Shown: in pieces, positions 48,670 to 59,812 of the stretch
Layout: every line of letters starts with the position of its first letter
Numbering within the stretch: position 1 is the stretch's first letter
From: Emergomyces orientalis
Taxonomy: Eukaryota > Ascomycota > Eurotiomycetes > Onygenales > Ajellomycetaceae
Reading direction: 5' to 3'
Assembly (NCBI GenBank): GCA_002110485.1
Contig: MOWL01000025.1
Span: forward strand, 558,001 to 622,000
DNA length: 64,000 bases
Made by a program: the position numbers and the translations under genes
Notes under the pieces: model-generated
Seen by the model: the letters and a program-made list of their open reading frames with translations, nothing else
Told to the model about the DNA's origin: nothing
Database searches by the model: none

Positions 48670-48759
48670 TCAATGGATAGTTAATTTTCTCGGCTGCAGT
48701 GTTGAGATATTTATGGGTATTATGTCAGCAGAGATCCTTTGGATGTGTACAATCGTCAT
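48670..48759 (-). promoter_or_regulatory. In-frame upstream ORF before fks1
   Basis: A 29-codon ORF starts at 48759 (MTIVHIQRIS...) and stops with TGA at 48672-48670, in the same frame as fks1. Only three bases (ACC) separate its stop from the fks1 ATG. Whether it lies in the mature leader is not known. Confidence 0.35.
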
Positions 48760-49277
48760 CCCAAAACAGGCAATCACGCCACTCCTTCTCCCCTGTCCCC
48801 AAAATCATAAACAGGAGCATACTCACACTATATTATACCCATTAACCATGTGAAAGGGGGTTTCGTCGAAGAGAAGAGGGTTATTATTGATTGTCAACGG
48901 TTGTTGTGTATTTGCAGTCAATTTTTATTGAATATGACGGGGATTAAACAAACAATCGTAGCACAAAACGAAGGTAATTCCGTTTAGGCGATGCGAGTCT
49001 CTTTCCTCTTTCGAGGCGAAAACTAAAGAGAGTGTAATTCGTAAATGGATTGATGGAAACTGATTATCGAGTGGTTTGTCGGTCGAAACTGGTCTCCGCA
49101 AGTTGGTAGGATACGAGCGAGCGGGTGGTCGAAATGGGTGGTCTACACACCAAACACAAAAGAGAGAGCTGGAGCGCGAGAGAGAGAGGACGACTCTTCT
49201 AGGCCGCCCAACACTTGAGACTCTCTGGCAATGACAGAGAGGTAGAGAGGGAGATGTGGGGAGTCGTGGATGGCAAC

Positions 49278-49314
49278 GAGAGGAGGAGGAGGAGGAGGAG
49301 GAGGAGGAGGAGGA
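49278..49314. repeat. GGA trinucleotide microsatellite
   Basis: About twelve near-perfect GAG/GGA units read directly, in the upstream region of fks1. They produce polyGlu and polyPro shadow frames. Confidence 0.9.
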
Positions 49315-50168
49315 AGAGGGAGTTGAAGAAGAAATGTATTCCCTTTTTTCCTGTTGTTGTGAAACGAGTGAAGGGGGTCGATCGAGCTGCGGTTACTCAG
49401 CCAATAGTGCCGCCACGAGAGCAGAAAGCGCGGTCGCAGCAGCAACAGACTGACAAGAATAATAACGACAGACAGAGAGACAGATATCTGCCAAGCGTGG
49501 TACCTGGCTAAGAGAAGGATTCTGTACGACTCATTTATTTTCCTCGTCCTCCTTGGTTTACTTACCTCTGTAACGAGTGGGAAAGGTAAAGTAAATAGTG
49601 GAAAGGAAGGGGAATAATAGGAGAGGGGGGAGTAAAAATAAAAGGAAGAAAAAAAGTTGTGTCGTCAAAAAGAAATGAGGAGCGGGAGAAAAAGAAAAGA
49701 GAATTGGCAGGGCAGGCGAAAAAAAAGTTGGCTGTGACAGCGAGCAGACAGTGGAGGATCAACCCAGGCGAAAAGGTGCAACGACGAAAAGCAGGAAAAG
49801 GAGGACGACAAAGGACAAGAGACAGCAGACAGGCAGACAGGCAGACAGGCCAGACAGACAACGGCAGTGGAGGGACGAGAAAAAGCGGGCAGTCTTGGTT
49901 GATTGATTGACTGACTGATTGATTCTTAGCCAGGTAGTCAGCCCCCCCAGGCATGTGTCCTAAACAGGTTCTTCTCCCCCTACCTAACCATTATTTGTTA
50001 CAGCTGAGAGGTGCCTAGGTAGCATCCACCCTACCCAAGCACAGTTATTAGCTCCATAGTAAAGAATGGCCATCTAACCCATCTAACTACGGAGAACGGA
50101 TTACAAAGGCACACATATTCAGCCACTCCCGATTCCTGACGGTCCTTGCAAAAATCCTTCAGTATCAT

Positions 50169-50239
50169 CATTATTACTATTACTATTACTATTACTATTA
50201 CTATTACTATTCCTATTATTATTATTATTATTATTATTA
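50169..50239. repeat. Compound (ATTACT)n-(ATT)n microsatellite
   Basis: About seven copies of the hexamer ATTACT run directly into about nine copies of ATT. The ATT block looks like an ATTACT derivative that lost its second half. Confidence 0.9.
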
Positions 50240-52034
50240 GTATACTGTCTTCTCTCCATCTCTACAGCTAGATCACATCAACTGCAACACAAAAAAGTGT
50301 ACATAATCATTGATGTAAAGGGCCCGTAGTTCCAATACAAGAATGCATTTGCATACAACTAAAATGTGTACAGTACCATCGTATGTTTATTTGTTTCGAT
50401 GTGTTTTGCCTTTCAAAGTTACCACAGTCCGTACGGCTCCCATACCTTGTTGGCTGAGATAACGCAACAGGGGCCAATGCCCGTCAGCCAATCATCTGGA
50501 ATAAGGTCCATGGACCCACTCCCGTCCCCTGGCCAAGTGGTCCACTCACATCGCGGCGGATCAGCAATATCAGCCAATAGGAACTCATGTACGGAGTAAC
50601 CCTTCATGAATCCGCAGTCATGGCCTGGATTCCGCTGAAATTTCTAAGCTCCGTGTTTTGGTATTACCCAAAGAAAAGAAAACCGAGGGTATTTTAAGGT
50701 ATTTAAGATATGATACAACGGTACCCAAGTAAAATCAGACTGTTCTGAAACTGTTTTCTCCATGTATTTGTACGCAATTCTGGTTTGCGATGAAAGCCTT
50801 TTTTTTTCCTTCAAATAAAAATAAAATGAAAAATGAAATAAAACAAAATGTTATCAAAAAATACCCCCAACACCATGATACCTATTTATATATAGGTAAA
50901 TTATATCTACAAAATTCCCTCTTTGTTCTCACCGTGTACTGATAAGTGATAGAGAAGAAAATAACAAATACCTCCCAGCCTTGTAATAAATAACGAGCGA
51001 AGGGGGTGGCCAACTTCTCGGAAAACAGAAATCTTGTTTCAGTTTCAAGACCCTGGCTTCCCCTATCATTTCAACAGCGCCTGGGACTGAGAGTCCGCCA
51101 AGAATAAATCAATCGCCCAACCAACTACGGAGATATCAATAATAACGTCACCCCCCTCCCACCCCGGCGTAAGATTCTATCCTCCCTTGCAAATTAACTG
51201 TTATTTTGTTCTTATTATTCGCCACTTCTTGTTGCTGGTTTCGAGTTTTTTGGTGGGAAAAGCAGAAAAGCAAGACCGCCTGAAGACTGGAGACTGGACG
51301 CAACGCACCTTTTGTCGGCGCAGATCAAATTAATTGGAGAGGAAGAATCTGAGGTTATTTCAATAATGGCTCTCTCTCTCAACTCTCAGCTTGGAGTTTC
51401 ACCTTCAGCATCTTCTACAGCGTAGGCCCGAAAAGAAAGAAGACAAAAAAGTAGAGTGAAAGAAAGCAAGAAAAAAAACATGTATTTTATGTATCATTAT
51501 GCACTGCTAATTTCTGCAATAATAATGGACAGTGTGCCACTCTAAGAAGAGAAGAACCATTTTGGCCAGAGTCTCACAATTCCAGGCCCAGTCCCAGGCC
51601 TCTAGGGCATACAAGATTGCTCTGCATAAAGGTATTATTATTATTCTTGTTCTTGTTATTATTATTGCACTGTATTGATCGCAATCTGCACGCTTCTCGA
51701 TATCAAGGAAAAGCTGGGAATATTGAAAATCTCTGCCTCGTCTTGCATTACCTCTCCCCCTCCAGTTAAAATAAAAATCAAATAAAAGTTTCTTAACATT
51801 TAAACTCCTGTAGAAGAATCTAGATAACTAATGGATGAAAAAAAGCTGAGATGTGAAACGAGAAGGAAAAAACCCGACCCACTATTGAATTTGTCAGGAC
51901 CCATCTCTAAAAATATACAACATCTTCCAAGGGTTCAATAATCCAGCCAATCCCATGCAACCCGAAAAAAAGCTTACTGTCAATTGAATTTTTCTCGTAC
52001 TCACACAACACAAACAGCAAACAGCAAACACTGA

Positions 52035-52063
<29 letters not shown>
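52035..52063. repeat. AC dinucleotide microsatellite
   Basis: Fourteen perfect AC units. They cause the Val/Cys-alternating shadow frame on the minus strand. Confidence 0.95.
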
Positions 52064-52065
<2 letters not shown>

Positions 52066-52301
52066 ACCGCATATAACAGGCATCAAATTCACCACGGACA
52101 CGCATAGCCAACTTTTCTCATCCCACCTGCAAAAGCGATCGATTCTCTCTTTTTTAAGACGTCTCTCATTTGGCTTTTTGATGTCTTTGCCTCCCAAATT
52201 GCCACACAGGTCAATAACCAATGAACCGCTGTGGAGAAAGGAGTAGCGAGAAGGAGAGGGTAAAAAATTCCTTTTTACATTACGACTCCTCATCCTCGTG
52301 T

Positions 52302-52324
52302 CTTTTTTTTTTTTTTTTTTTTTT
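52302..52324. repeat. 23-base T homopolymer
   Basis: A run of 23 T residues read directly. Confidence 0.95.
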
Positions 52325-54750
52325 GGTTTTTACCGCTTCAGAAACGCAAAAAGCCAAGAAAGAACGAAACTACCTTTGGGGGGGATCTAAAGCGTGTGAA
52401 CTCGTGAAGTAACTGGGCTGCTTTTTAAGTTTTGCCTGCCCTGCGCCAGGTGATGCCCAGTTGGACGAACAACACAGTCACAGCGCACATAGAGCCTGCA
52501 ACTCGCAGTGTTGAGATTTAAAAAAAAATAAATATGCACGCGCCACACATCTGGGCACACCATATATCTCCTTCTACTGGATCAAACACATACACACGTA
52601 GAAGAGAAATGGTTAGTGATGAACAGATAACAAATCCCCCCAATGGACATGGGGCGCCTGACGAGATATTCCCAAAGGCGAGCGAGGGAGAATAAAAAAA
52701 GAAAAAAATTTCGAAGAGGGGAAAAAAGAAAATATAAAATGCAAACCCGAATCTTACGCTGTTGTTGGAGATGTGGACGCTGATGAGTGGCCTCGTTCTC
52801 TCTGGTCAGGAGATGTGATGTGCGTTGTCCGGTTGTACCTACATTAGGGGCGCATCCCCTGGCTCCCCGCATGTTCAAATCGCTGGGCCAGTAGCAAATA
52901 AGCGGACATGGAATTAGCTTCTCATTGGTAGCGGAAATAATTGAGTTGAGGATGGATGGATGGATGTGGATAGAGAGATGCAGAGATGTACATTTCCAGT
53001 AACATGCAGCCTGGAGGGGGAGATCGTATCGGGATCGGTGGGAGCGTTTATCTACATGGCGCTTCCCGCTCCCTCCCTGTCACCGTCATCATTATCAGCC
53101 ATGGGAGGACATGTGTTTACAAAGTAATGTAGCCCTACGTATGTATCCTTATCGCTGGATAAGTAGAAAGACACAAAGAGGGATTTACAGGGAACAAAAT
53201 TGACAGTATAAAAAGAGGGGTGACGAACACAGGCAACTTAGTGAGCGGCCCCGTCAAGAGTCGCAACTACATACAATAATAGACCAGATCTAGTGTAAAA
53301 AGTACTGTACATATGCTGTTATCTCAGTTGTTACCAACCCTACCATTGTGGACATTCACAACGTCAAAGGCTAACTCATCATTCTCAACTTTCAATTCCA
53401 CCCTTTTATCGCCCTTCCCCTTCCCCTCCCCCTCCCCTTTCTTCTTCCGCCTACTTATTAATTACGCCTATTACTTGAAAAAGGATTCACTACCCGATGC
53501 TGATAAACTCACATAAACATCAGAGGTAAAACAGACCTACATGCATTGATACATAAAAATAAACAGTACAACTAGATAACGACTAGGTTTGTATATTTTA
53601 AAAAAGCATAGACTCAGCCACCTTTCCCCATATTATTTCTTTCCCGTCGTCATCCTTTTTTCATCGCGAAAAATAATTACGTCTCCTGTCTGACATCTGA
53701 AGATGTCTCCCGCTTTTCGGGAAAACCCTGGTCAAACTGCCCTAAAAAAGCTAGTAAAGGAAGCGATGGGTTGTTTTTGTCTCACCTTTTCGGAGAAAAA
53801 GTGACATTGGGGGGCAAGGGATTATGTTGTTGTTAATTCCTTGCAACTAAGGAGTAGAAAGGACCCATGTTCAAAGTTCAAGACAGCCATGGGGCTGAAA
53901 AAGGCGGAGTTTGACTCTACACGAATGAGTTGGGGGGTTTTGGGGTTGGGATCAGGTTACCCTTGGAATGATTACTCGGGGCAGCATAGGGGAGTCGTCG
54001 AATACCAGGATTCGTTTCTTCCATGTGCTTTGTCCTGATGTAGGATAACCTTCTCTTTTGTTAGCTATTATTAATGAGGAGAACCTTGTCTTGACTCGAT
54101 GCATAGCTGTCAATTGGCTCGACTCATTATTAATATTTTGAGTGCTTTTATTGCATGCAAAAGAGTAATATCCCCCACTAGATCCCTAGGTATACACATA
54201 TAATTCAATCCAAAATAGAAAACGTATCTTCAAGCTTAGAAAATACAAATGCTACTAAGGATAACGAATACCATCATTTAAGATAATCTGTAAAAGTAAC
54301 ATCCGCGAAAATGAGAGAGGAGATCGTGTAACGCTTCCCGAGAAGCACAGTTCAGAAGAAGCATTGCAGCTAGGCATGAAACGAAAACTAGAAATGCAGT
54401 TCCAACCGGCCTACATATTCCATGAGCTGACTTCAACATGCCCTGAGTTAGCTGGGGCAAAGGGGCGAAATATGAATTTTGAATCCATTCGTAACTTATC
54501 AGAATGTCCGCGCACTCGATCTCGCGAAAGACGTTCCCGGGGTGGTTGGCAACGGGCAGTGAAAGGCCAAGGCCTAACAAGTCAGTACTCTGGTATCGTT
54601 AGCAAGTTGACTCCGTAGCATGATATATATATCTCCATGAGCTGAGAAGTATCTCACTCTCATTAAGTTTTCTCGCACTGTCTGTTCCCCAGCACACGCA
54701 GTGAGCACTCCAGAATCCAGCAATATCTTTAACAATCACATCAAACATAT

Positions 54751-55146
54751 TCATGGGTAGAGCGTTGCCCTTGGTTCCGGTAACGTTCTCCTCGTTGTGA
54801 ACCATGATGCTATATACGAGACTCTAGGCGCCCTTGTGTATGAAATTATCAGCCAACCGAGTATTAAGTCATGGGTTCTCCTGGTCGCTGGGGTAGGTGG
54901 CATAATAAGGGCTTCGTAAGAAAGAGAAAGGATAAGTTGCTTGCTCGCTTCAGGATGAAGTTCATCGTATAATGCTATGACCAAGTCAACTACTTCACGC
55001 AATCTAAGCCGTGCAGTATCATTGTACTCATTGCTCCCAATGAGGCAGGGGAAGCGTAGGCTAGTCAATGATGTATCTAGTATGGACTGTTTTTTACCAT
55101 AACTCGAGGCACCGTGTGTTTTTGTAGTAGCCACACTCGTCATCAT
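54751..55146 (-). CDS. Doubtful hypothetical ORF
   Basis: A 131-codon frame with an ATG at 55146. The part LTSLRFPCLIGSN through LREVVDLVIALYDELHPEAS and LSLSYEALIMPP has the composition and helix-like periodicity of real protein, but I recognise no family. The last 30 codons (RAPRVSYIASWFTTRR) look random, while another frame continues in a protein-like way (54599-54805: VHNEENVTGTKGNALP, FWSAHCVCWGT, LLSSWRYIYHA). This suggests an undetected intron, a frameshift or a pseudogene. I could not find a GT-AG pair that joins the two frames. It is isolated in a gene-poor region. Confidence 0.3.
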   Translation of the reverse strand: MMTSVATTKTHGASSYGKKQSILDTSLTSLRFPCLIGSNEYNDTARLRLREVVDLVIALYDELHPEASKQLILSLSYEALIMPPTPATRRTHDLILGWLIISYTRAPRVSYIASWFTTRRTLPEPRATLYP

Positions 55147-56771
55147 CGTTGACTATGTTACTGCTCAGTCGGAAGTGAGCGGTTCATTGACATCAATGCA
55201 TTTTGATTGGGAGCAAAAAGCACGGAGTGATAGAACCATGAAACTGAATTGAGTTTCAGATTGATGCTCCCGTAACGAAGCCCTTCTGAAGGGAGAGGAT
55301 CTGTTGAGAACAGTCAGATTTGGATGAAGCCTGTCCGGTGGACGACAATTCAGGGAACCAGGCTGCTCTTGGTGATATAAGAAGGCCAGTAGCTAACCAT
55401 CAACCGGTGAGCGGAGGGCCTTAAAATCTGGTGCATGAGGAAGTGAGTGGATTCGATCCATTGTTCTGGGGACACGGGTTCAAAGTCTTTGTAGCTTCCG
55501 CTTGCGCAATGGTGTGAGGGATGGTTTTCCAGTATATGTGACGTGCTGAATGCTCAATGCCAACAAACTCCTGGAAGCCCAAGCTGTCCCATCCAAGAGC
55601 CAATCCTGAGTATCATTTTTGCTCCCCTGGTTGATCTTATTGTCCCCTGAGTTTGAGGCACCAGCGGGGTGGTGTGATTAGGCCAAACAATCGACAAATG
55701 CGTGTAATTTTGCCCGATGCGGAATTATTTCAGGATACGTTCAATATTGAAGGTAGGTCACGTAGAGAATATCTCTGGGCTCTAGGAATTAAACCGTCAA
55801 CATGAAGAGAGGATACTCAGGTATCCGTCACCCGTGGGCTTTGAAAAATGCAAGTCGGTATTACAAGACGCGGTTTATATGGAGAGTCATGGAAGTCAGA
55901 TATTTATTCCCAGGAGCGGGTAGAATTGCTCTCAAATGCCCAGGAAACACATGAGCATGGCTATGACAAAATGCCCTCCATTAAGGGTTTCGCGCGTTAT
56001 TTTATTGAGCTGATACAATTAAACGGAACAGAAGAGTGTATTTGTGCATTTTTCTTGCAAATTGTACACTGACCTAAGCTCCGAGAAGATGACTTCCTGC
56101 ACTCATCACTTGCTTCCGTTGGCTCGCAGAGATAGAACCTTGGGATTGAGTTGAATACTGCCGCCAGTAAGTTCACAGGGGCAAGGCAGAGCCATAGAAA
56201 TATAAATATTAAAGTAATTCCATTATAAAGTGAATAGCACGATATGACATTTCATATTTGATTGTTTTTATTAATTATCAGCACAAATTTCAAATCAAAG
56301 TGCAAATAATAAGTAAGTAAGCATTTAGACAGAAATAAAGGCCATAAACTTGTGTGGGTGGGGAGTGTTGTTTGGCTCTGGCTGGTGTTAAAAATTTAAC
56401 CTTCACAGCCAACCAATTTTATCTTCAAGCCTGTATGTAAATAGTTGATGATTGTACGAGAGGAAGCATTCTATGATTTCATGTTGGGTGCTTCCACACA
56501 CACTTGGAGGTAGGTCCATGACTGATTTAACAGCTATTTTCTGGAATAAATCTGCTGCCTGAGCAAACAAAGACATGAAGGCACAACAATCATTCCCTGT
56601 TATTCGCTTGCATTGCATGAAAAAGCCACAGCAAATAGTCAACAATAGCTTGGTGACTGAACTGAACCATCAACTGCACAACACAAACTCAGCTGGTTGC
56701 ATCAGTTTCCTTCCACAATTGTTGCAGCATAAAAATAATATACGCAGGTACTAGCTAAGGCTACGATCAAT
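55147..56771. other. Spacer upstream of the DAO-family gene
   Basis: Gene-poor, with the promoter of the plus-strand oxidoreductase at its right end. A minus-strand open stretch at 56403-56645 has protein-like composition (AADLFQKIAVKSVMDLPP) but no ATG at its start and no identifiable exon partners. No RNA gene was seen. Confidence 0.4.
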
Positions 56772-58256
56772 ATGGACTTCTCACGATATCTACAACGGGT
56801 CCTGTCCTGTCTACCTCGTTGGTTTGCACCACAAGAGGTCGTATCATCCAGTCCACAGACAATACCGTCTCCAGAGACAACCGTCATCATCGGTGCTGGT
56901 GTAATAGGCCTGTCCACCGCCTACTATCTAGCACATGCTCTGAATGAAACACTTTCATACATGCCTCCTTCTGAACCTGATATCGTGGTTATTGACTCTT
57001 CTCACGATATCTGCTCTGGTGCATCCGGTGAAGCTACAGGTGGACTGGGCGATTTCGGCTTCAGTTCTCAGACTGCACCCTTGGGAACTTTTTCCTATAA
57101 ACTCCATAAAGAGTTGGCGTCCAAGTACAACGGCAGAGAGATATATAAGTTTAGTGACTTGGGGATCTTCCGTGTGTCTCCAAAGAATTTTTCTGGAAAA
57201 CCGTCGCCGCCAGACACCTGGGGCCCATCACCCCCAGTAGATAAAATCATTTCAGATCTTCCACCTTGGATTAACCCTTCGAATGACTGGAATGTGCAGT
57301 CACTAGCCGAAGCCCCTCAAGCGGCCCATCTGTACGTTCTTTCTGCTCGATATTCTTCAGTGTGTCTTTGTTAACAAAAAAAAAGTGACCCGGAACGATT
57401 CTGCCGATTTTTACGCCATCAGTGTGAAAATTTAGGCATACGATTCCTTCTCAATTCAGCAGTCACGTCCGTGCAAAGAGATGATGCAACACAGAGCTTC
57501 ACAAGTGTTACTGTCCAGACGAGGGATGATACACTTACCACTCATACCATCGCTTGCAAAGCTGTCGTGATTGCAGCGGGTCCATGGTCTACTCGAGTAT
57601 TCTCACAACTCTTTCCTGCTGGCCGATTGAATTTACGAATGGATAGCACGAACTCCGCAGGGAACCATGTCCTTGTTCGAAATCCGCGTTGGAAACCCGC
57701 TGACGACGAGCACGGTGTCAATCAGGTCTTCCTCAACAATGTGGTCAATGGCCCAAATCGTTTGGATATCACTGCTTTCCTAGACGGCTACTTATACATC
57801 GGAGGTTGGGGCGCGAAACCAGAACGTTTACCAGATTTCGCCGAGGATGTTCAGGGCCAACCCGACGAAATTGAAGCCATGTTAAACATGTCTCGCCAGT
57901 ATCTTCGCCTGGAGGATAAGGAGGAACTCGAAATTGTTAAAGCCGGCCGTTGTTACCGCCCGTTGGCCGTCCCTAACATACCAACCATTACCAAGGTCGA
58001 TTGGGAGCTGCTGGGCGATTCTAAGCCTAAGTTCGAACCCGAAGCTCCTCTTAAATATAGTTTCAAAGGGCATAACTCGCCAGTGATAGGAGGATTATAC
58101 ATCAATACGGGTCACAACAGTGACGGTATTACACTCGGACCGGGAAGCGGGAAGGTGATGAGTGAGTTGCTCGTGGGACGTAGCCTATCGGTTTCGATTT
58201 CGGACTTTGGTTTGGATAATGATGAGAAGACTGCACCCTGGAAACTTCACCTGTAG
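56772..58256 (+). CDS. FAD-dependent oxidoreductase, DAO superfamily
   Basis: Two exons, 56772-57331 and 57386-58256, give 476 aa. The 54-base intron has donor gtacgt, branch gttaac and an unusual A-rich acceptor (aaaaaaaaag). The junction gives AAHLDPERFCRFL. The Rossmann dinucleotide-binding motif VIIGAGVIGLSTAYYLA is at about 38-54, preceded by a short variable tail. The flavin-contact segment CSGASGEATGGLGDFGF and the second glycine motif KAVVIAAGPWSTRVF are typical of the D-amino-acid-oxidase fold. The C-terminal FAD block is LYINTGHNSDGITLGPGSGK. Overall it resembles Tda3-like fungal flavoproteins more than true D-amino-acid or sarcosine oxidases, but the substrate cannot be predicted. 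No targeting signal is obvious. It converges on the small gene at 58704. Confidence 0.88.
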
Positions 58257-58703
58257 GTATTCTACACGCGTGTTTTAAACGCCATTTTTCTCCTCCTTTT
58301 GCTTCTCTCCATTCATTTACGTTTATATACGATATTTTCCTCCGATTTCATTGCTTTACGGTCTAAAGGATATATGTGCTCTCAGGTCTGGGAAAATGGT
58401 TCAAACAATATGGCACTTGAGCTCCTAATTCATGTAGGTGATGGCGGCGGATTGGCACAAGTTGGACTAATACTACACTACTAATGCTACAAAATTACTG
58501 AATAATCCAGAAGTATAGTGGAAGCGTGGTAAATTGATAACTATGATATTTCAAGGCCGTAATTGTTATTATCCCATGTCCATATATCTGGTCTGGATCT
58601 AAACTCAGTTTCAACAACTTTAACAACTACAATAGCTTCCAAGACCCGAGTTCGTTGACATGCTGAAATCCTTCCAAAGAGAAATCCATCCAACTTTCCC
58701 CAT
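58257..58703. other. Convergent spacer between oxidoreductase and small Trp-rich gene
   Basis: Contains the 3' flanks of two convergent genes. Nothing further was recognised. Confidence 0.45.
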
Positions 58704-59037
58704 TTACCACGCGCCTCGTCTCACGACAGTGGTCTGGTTTTCCAACATCCACTTCCTCCATGGACGATCGGTCGGCTTGTTCGAGTCAAATTTCCATGTC
58801 AACCACGGCATCTTGTCTTTCTCTGCAGCGGAGTATTTCTCGGCGTTCAAAGGCCAAAACGCCTTCCAAGGCTGCTCTTTCACTGGTTGTGCGAGTGCGC
58901 CCATGGATCGGACATGGGGACTAGTACAATCATGTCAGCAGTTCCTGTACAGTGAGTGATGTTGTGGCGGGAAAGGCAACGCTACTAGAGTCCACGTACC
59001 GAAGACCGGCGATGGCCCGATGAGTAGGAACCGACAT
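58704..59037 (-). CDS. Small Trp-rich protein of unknown function (two exons)
   Basis: I assembled this from splice signals. Exon 1 is 59000-59037, the intron 58921-58999 has donor gtacgt, branch tgctgac and acceptor gtactag, and exon 2 is 58704-58920. The product is 84 aa. It begins MSVPTHRAIAGLR, a basic segment that could be a mitochondrial presequence, and ends RRGAW. Seven of 84 residues are Trp, placed in three spaced motifs: PWKAFW (30-35), PWLTW (51-55) and PWRKW (66-70), with charged Lys/Glu/Asp stretches between. There is no membrane segment. I do not recognise a family. The open exon 2, in-frame splice, strong branch point and regular motif argue that it is a gene rather than chance. 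Against it, there is no homology or transcript support here. Confidence 0.55.
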
Positions 59038-59812
59038 GACTTAAACGAGCGCTTCTTGCCTTGACTTAGGTTGTCTTGTTAAATGCACTTTTAGTGAGAA
59101 TTGGGATATATATCTATTCGCTTTCTTCCCAAAGAGGGGAAAGAGATCACCTTTATCAAATATAGCCTCGCAGAGCCTCATGTCTACTTCCCCGCTCCCC
59201 ATTCCCCACCGAGGGATCGGAGGCATTCAGCTGATGTCTAACATTATCTCCGCGGGGGCCGCATAATTGTTTGGTGAGTTAATATATCGTCCTTGGGCAA
59301 CGGGGACAACGTGTACTCTAGCAGGGCGTGCCGGTCGCTCTTCGAACTCGGGCGCACTAATGAAACGAGGATGCCATTAATGGTGTAGCCCCGCGAACCC
59401 TGGTTGGATGCAAAAATTCTTCATTTAGCCTATTGCATATTATCCAAGGCATTTTCAACCACACTTGGAGACCTACTTCAACGAGTGGCTTGAGGCCTCC
59501 AGTAACTACTAAATTAATTTGTGCACAGATGCCGCCTCGACGCAATCCTTGTTGTTGAGGGAAACCGAGTAAGCCAGTCAAGCAACAGTCTTTCATCATT
59601 CTCACGGGATGACCTATTACCACTTTCGGATCAGATGTAGTTGCTTGAGGCTGCGGTTGTCTACTTTTTGAGTGCCACAGCCTCAGCCTTGCGAAAGGCT
59701 TCGATATGGCAGTTAACTCACAAACAGCCAAATATTCAATTCATTTCCCCCACAAATACCCACATCATGAGTTTTTCACTATTCTATGCACCTGGATATC
59801 CAGGTTGTTACC
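59038..59812. other. Divergent spacer between the small gene and the NLR gene
   Basis: The shared upstream region of two divergently transcribed genes, about 775 bases. No clear TATA or CCAAT array and no RNA gene was seen. An alternative in-frame ATG of the NLR gene lies at 59786. Confidence 0.45.

Larger units (their letters stand above)
48760..54750. other. Long spacer upstream of fks1 with microsatellites
   Basis: About 6 kb with no convincing gene. The left 1.2 kb is likely the fks1 promoter and leader. The rest is AT-rich and repeat-rich: GGA, TTACTA/ATT, AC and T tracts are listed separately, and a TACCTAT...ATAGGTA inverted repeat lies at 50880-50899. The open frame 54278-54580 (minus) next to the doubtful ORF 54751-55146 may be part of the same decayed unit. 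Confidence 0.4.

Noticed and set aside
49562..49954. 130-codon minus-strand frame
   Set aside because: Purine-tract shadow with no domain content.
58660..58959. 99-codon plus-strand frame opposite the small Trp-rich gene
   Set aside because: It is antisense to the better candidate and has no domain or upstream signals.
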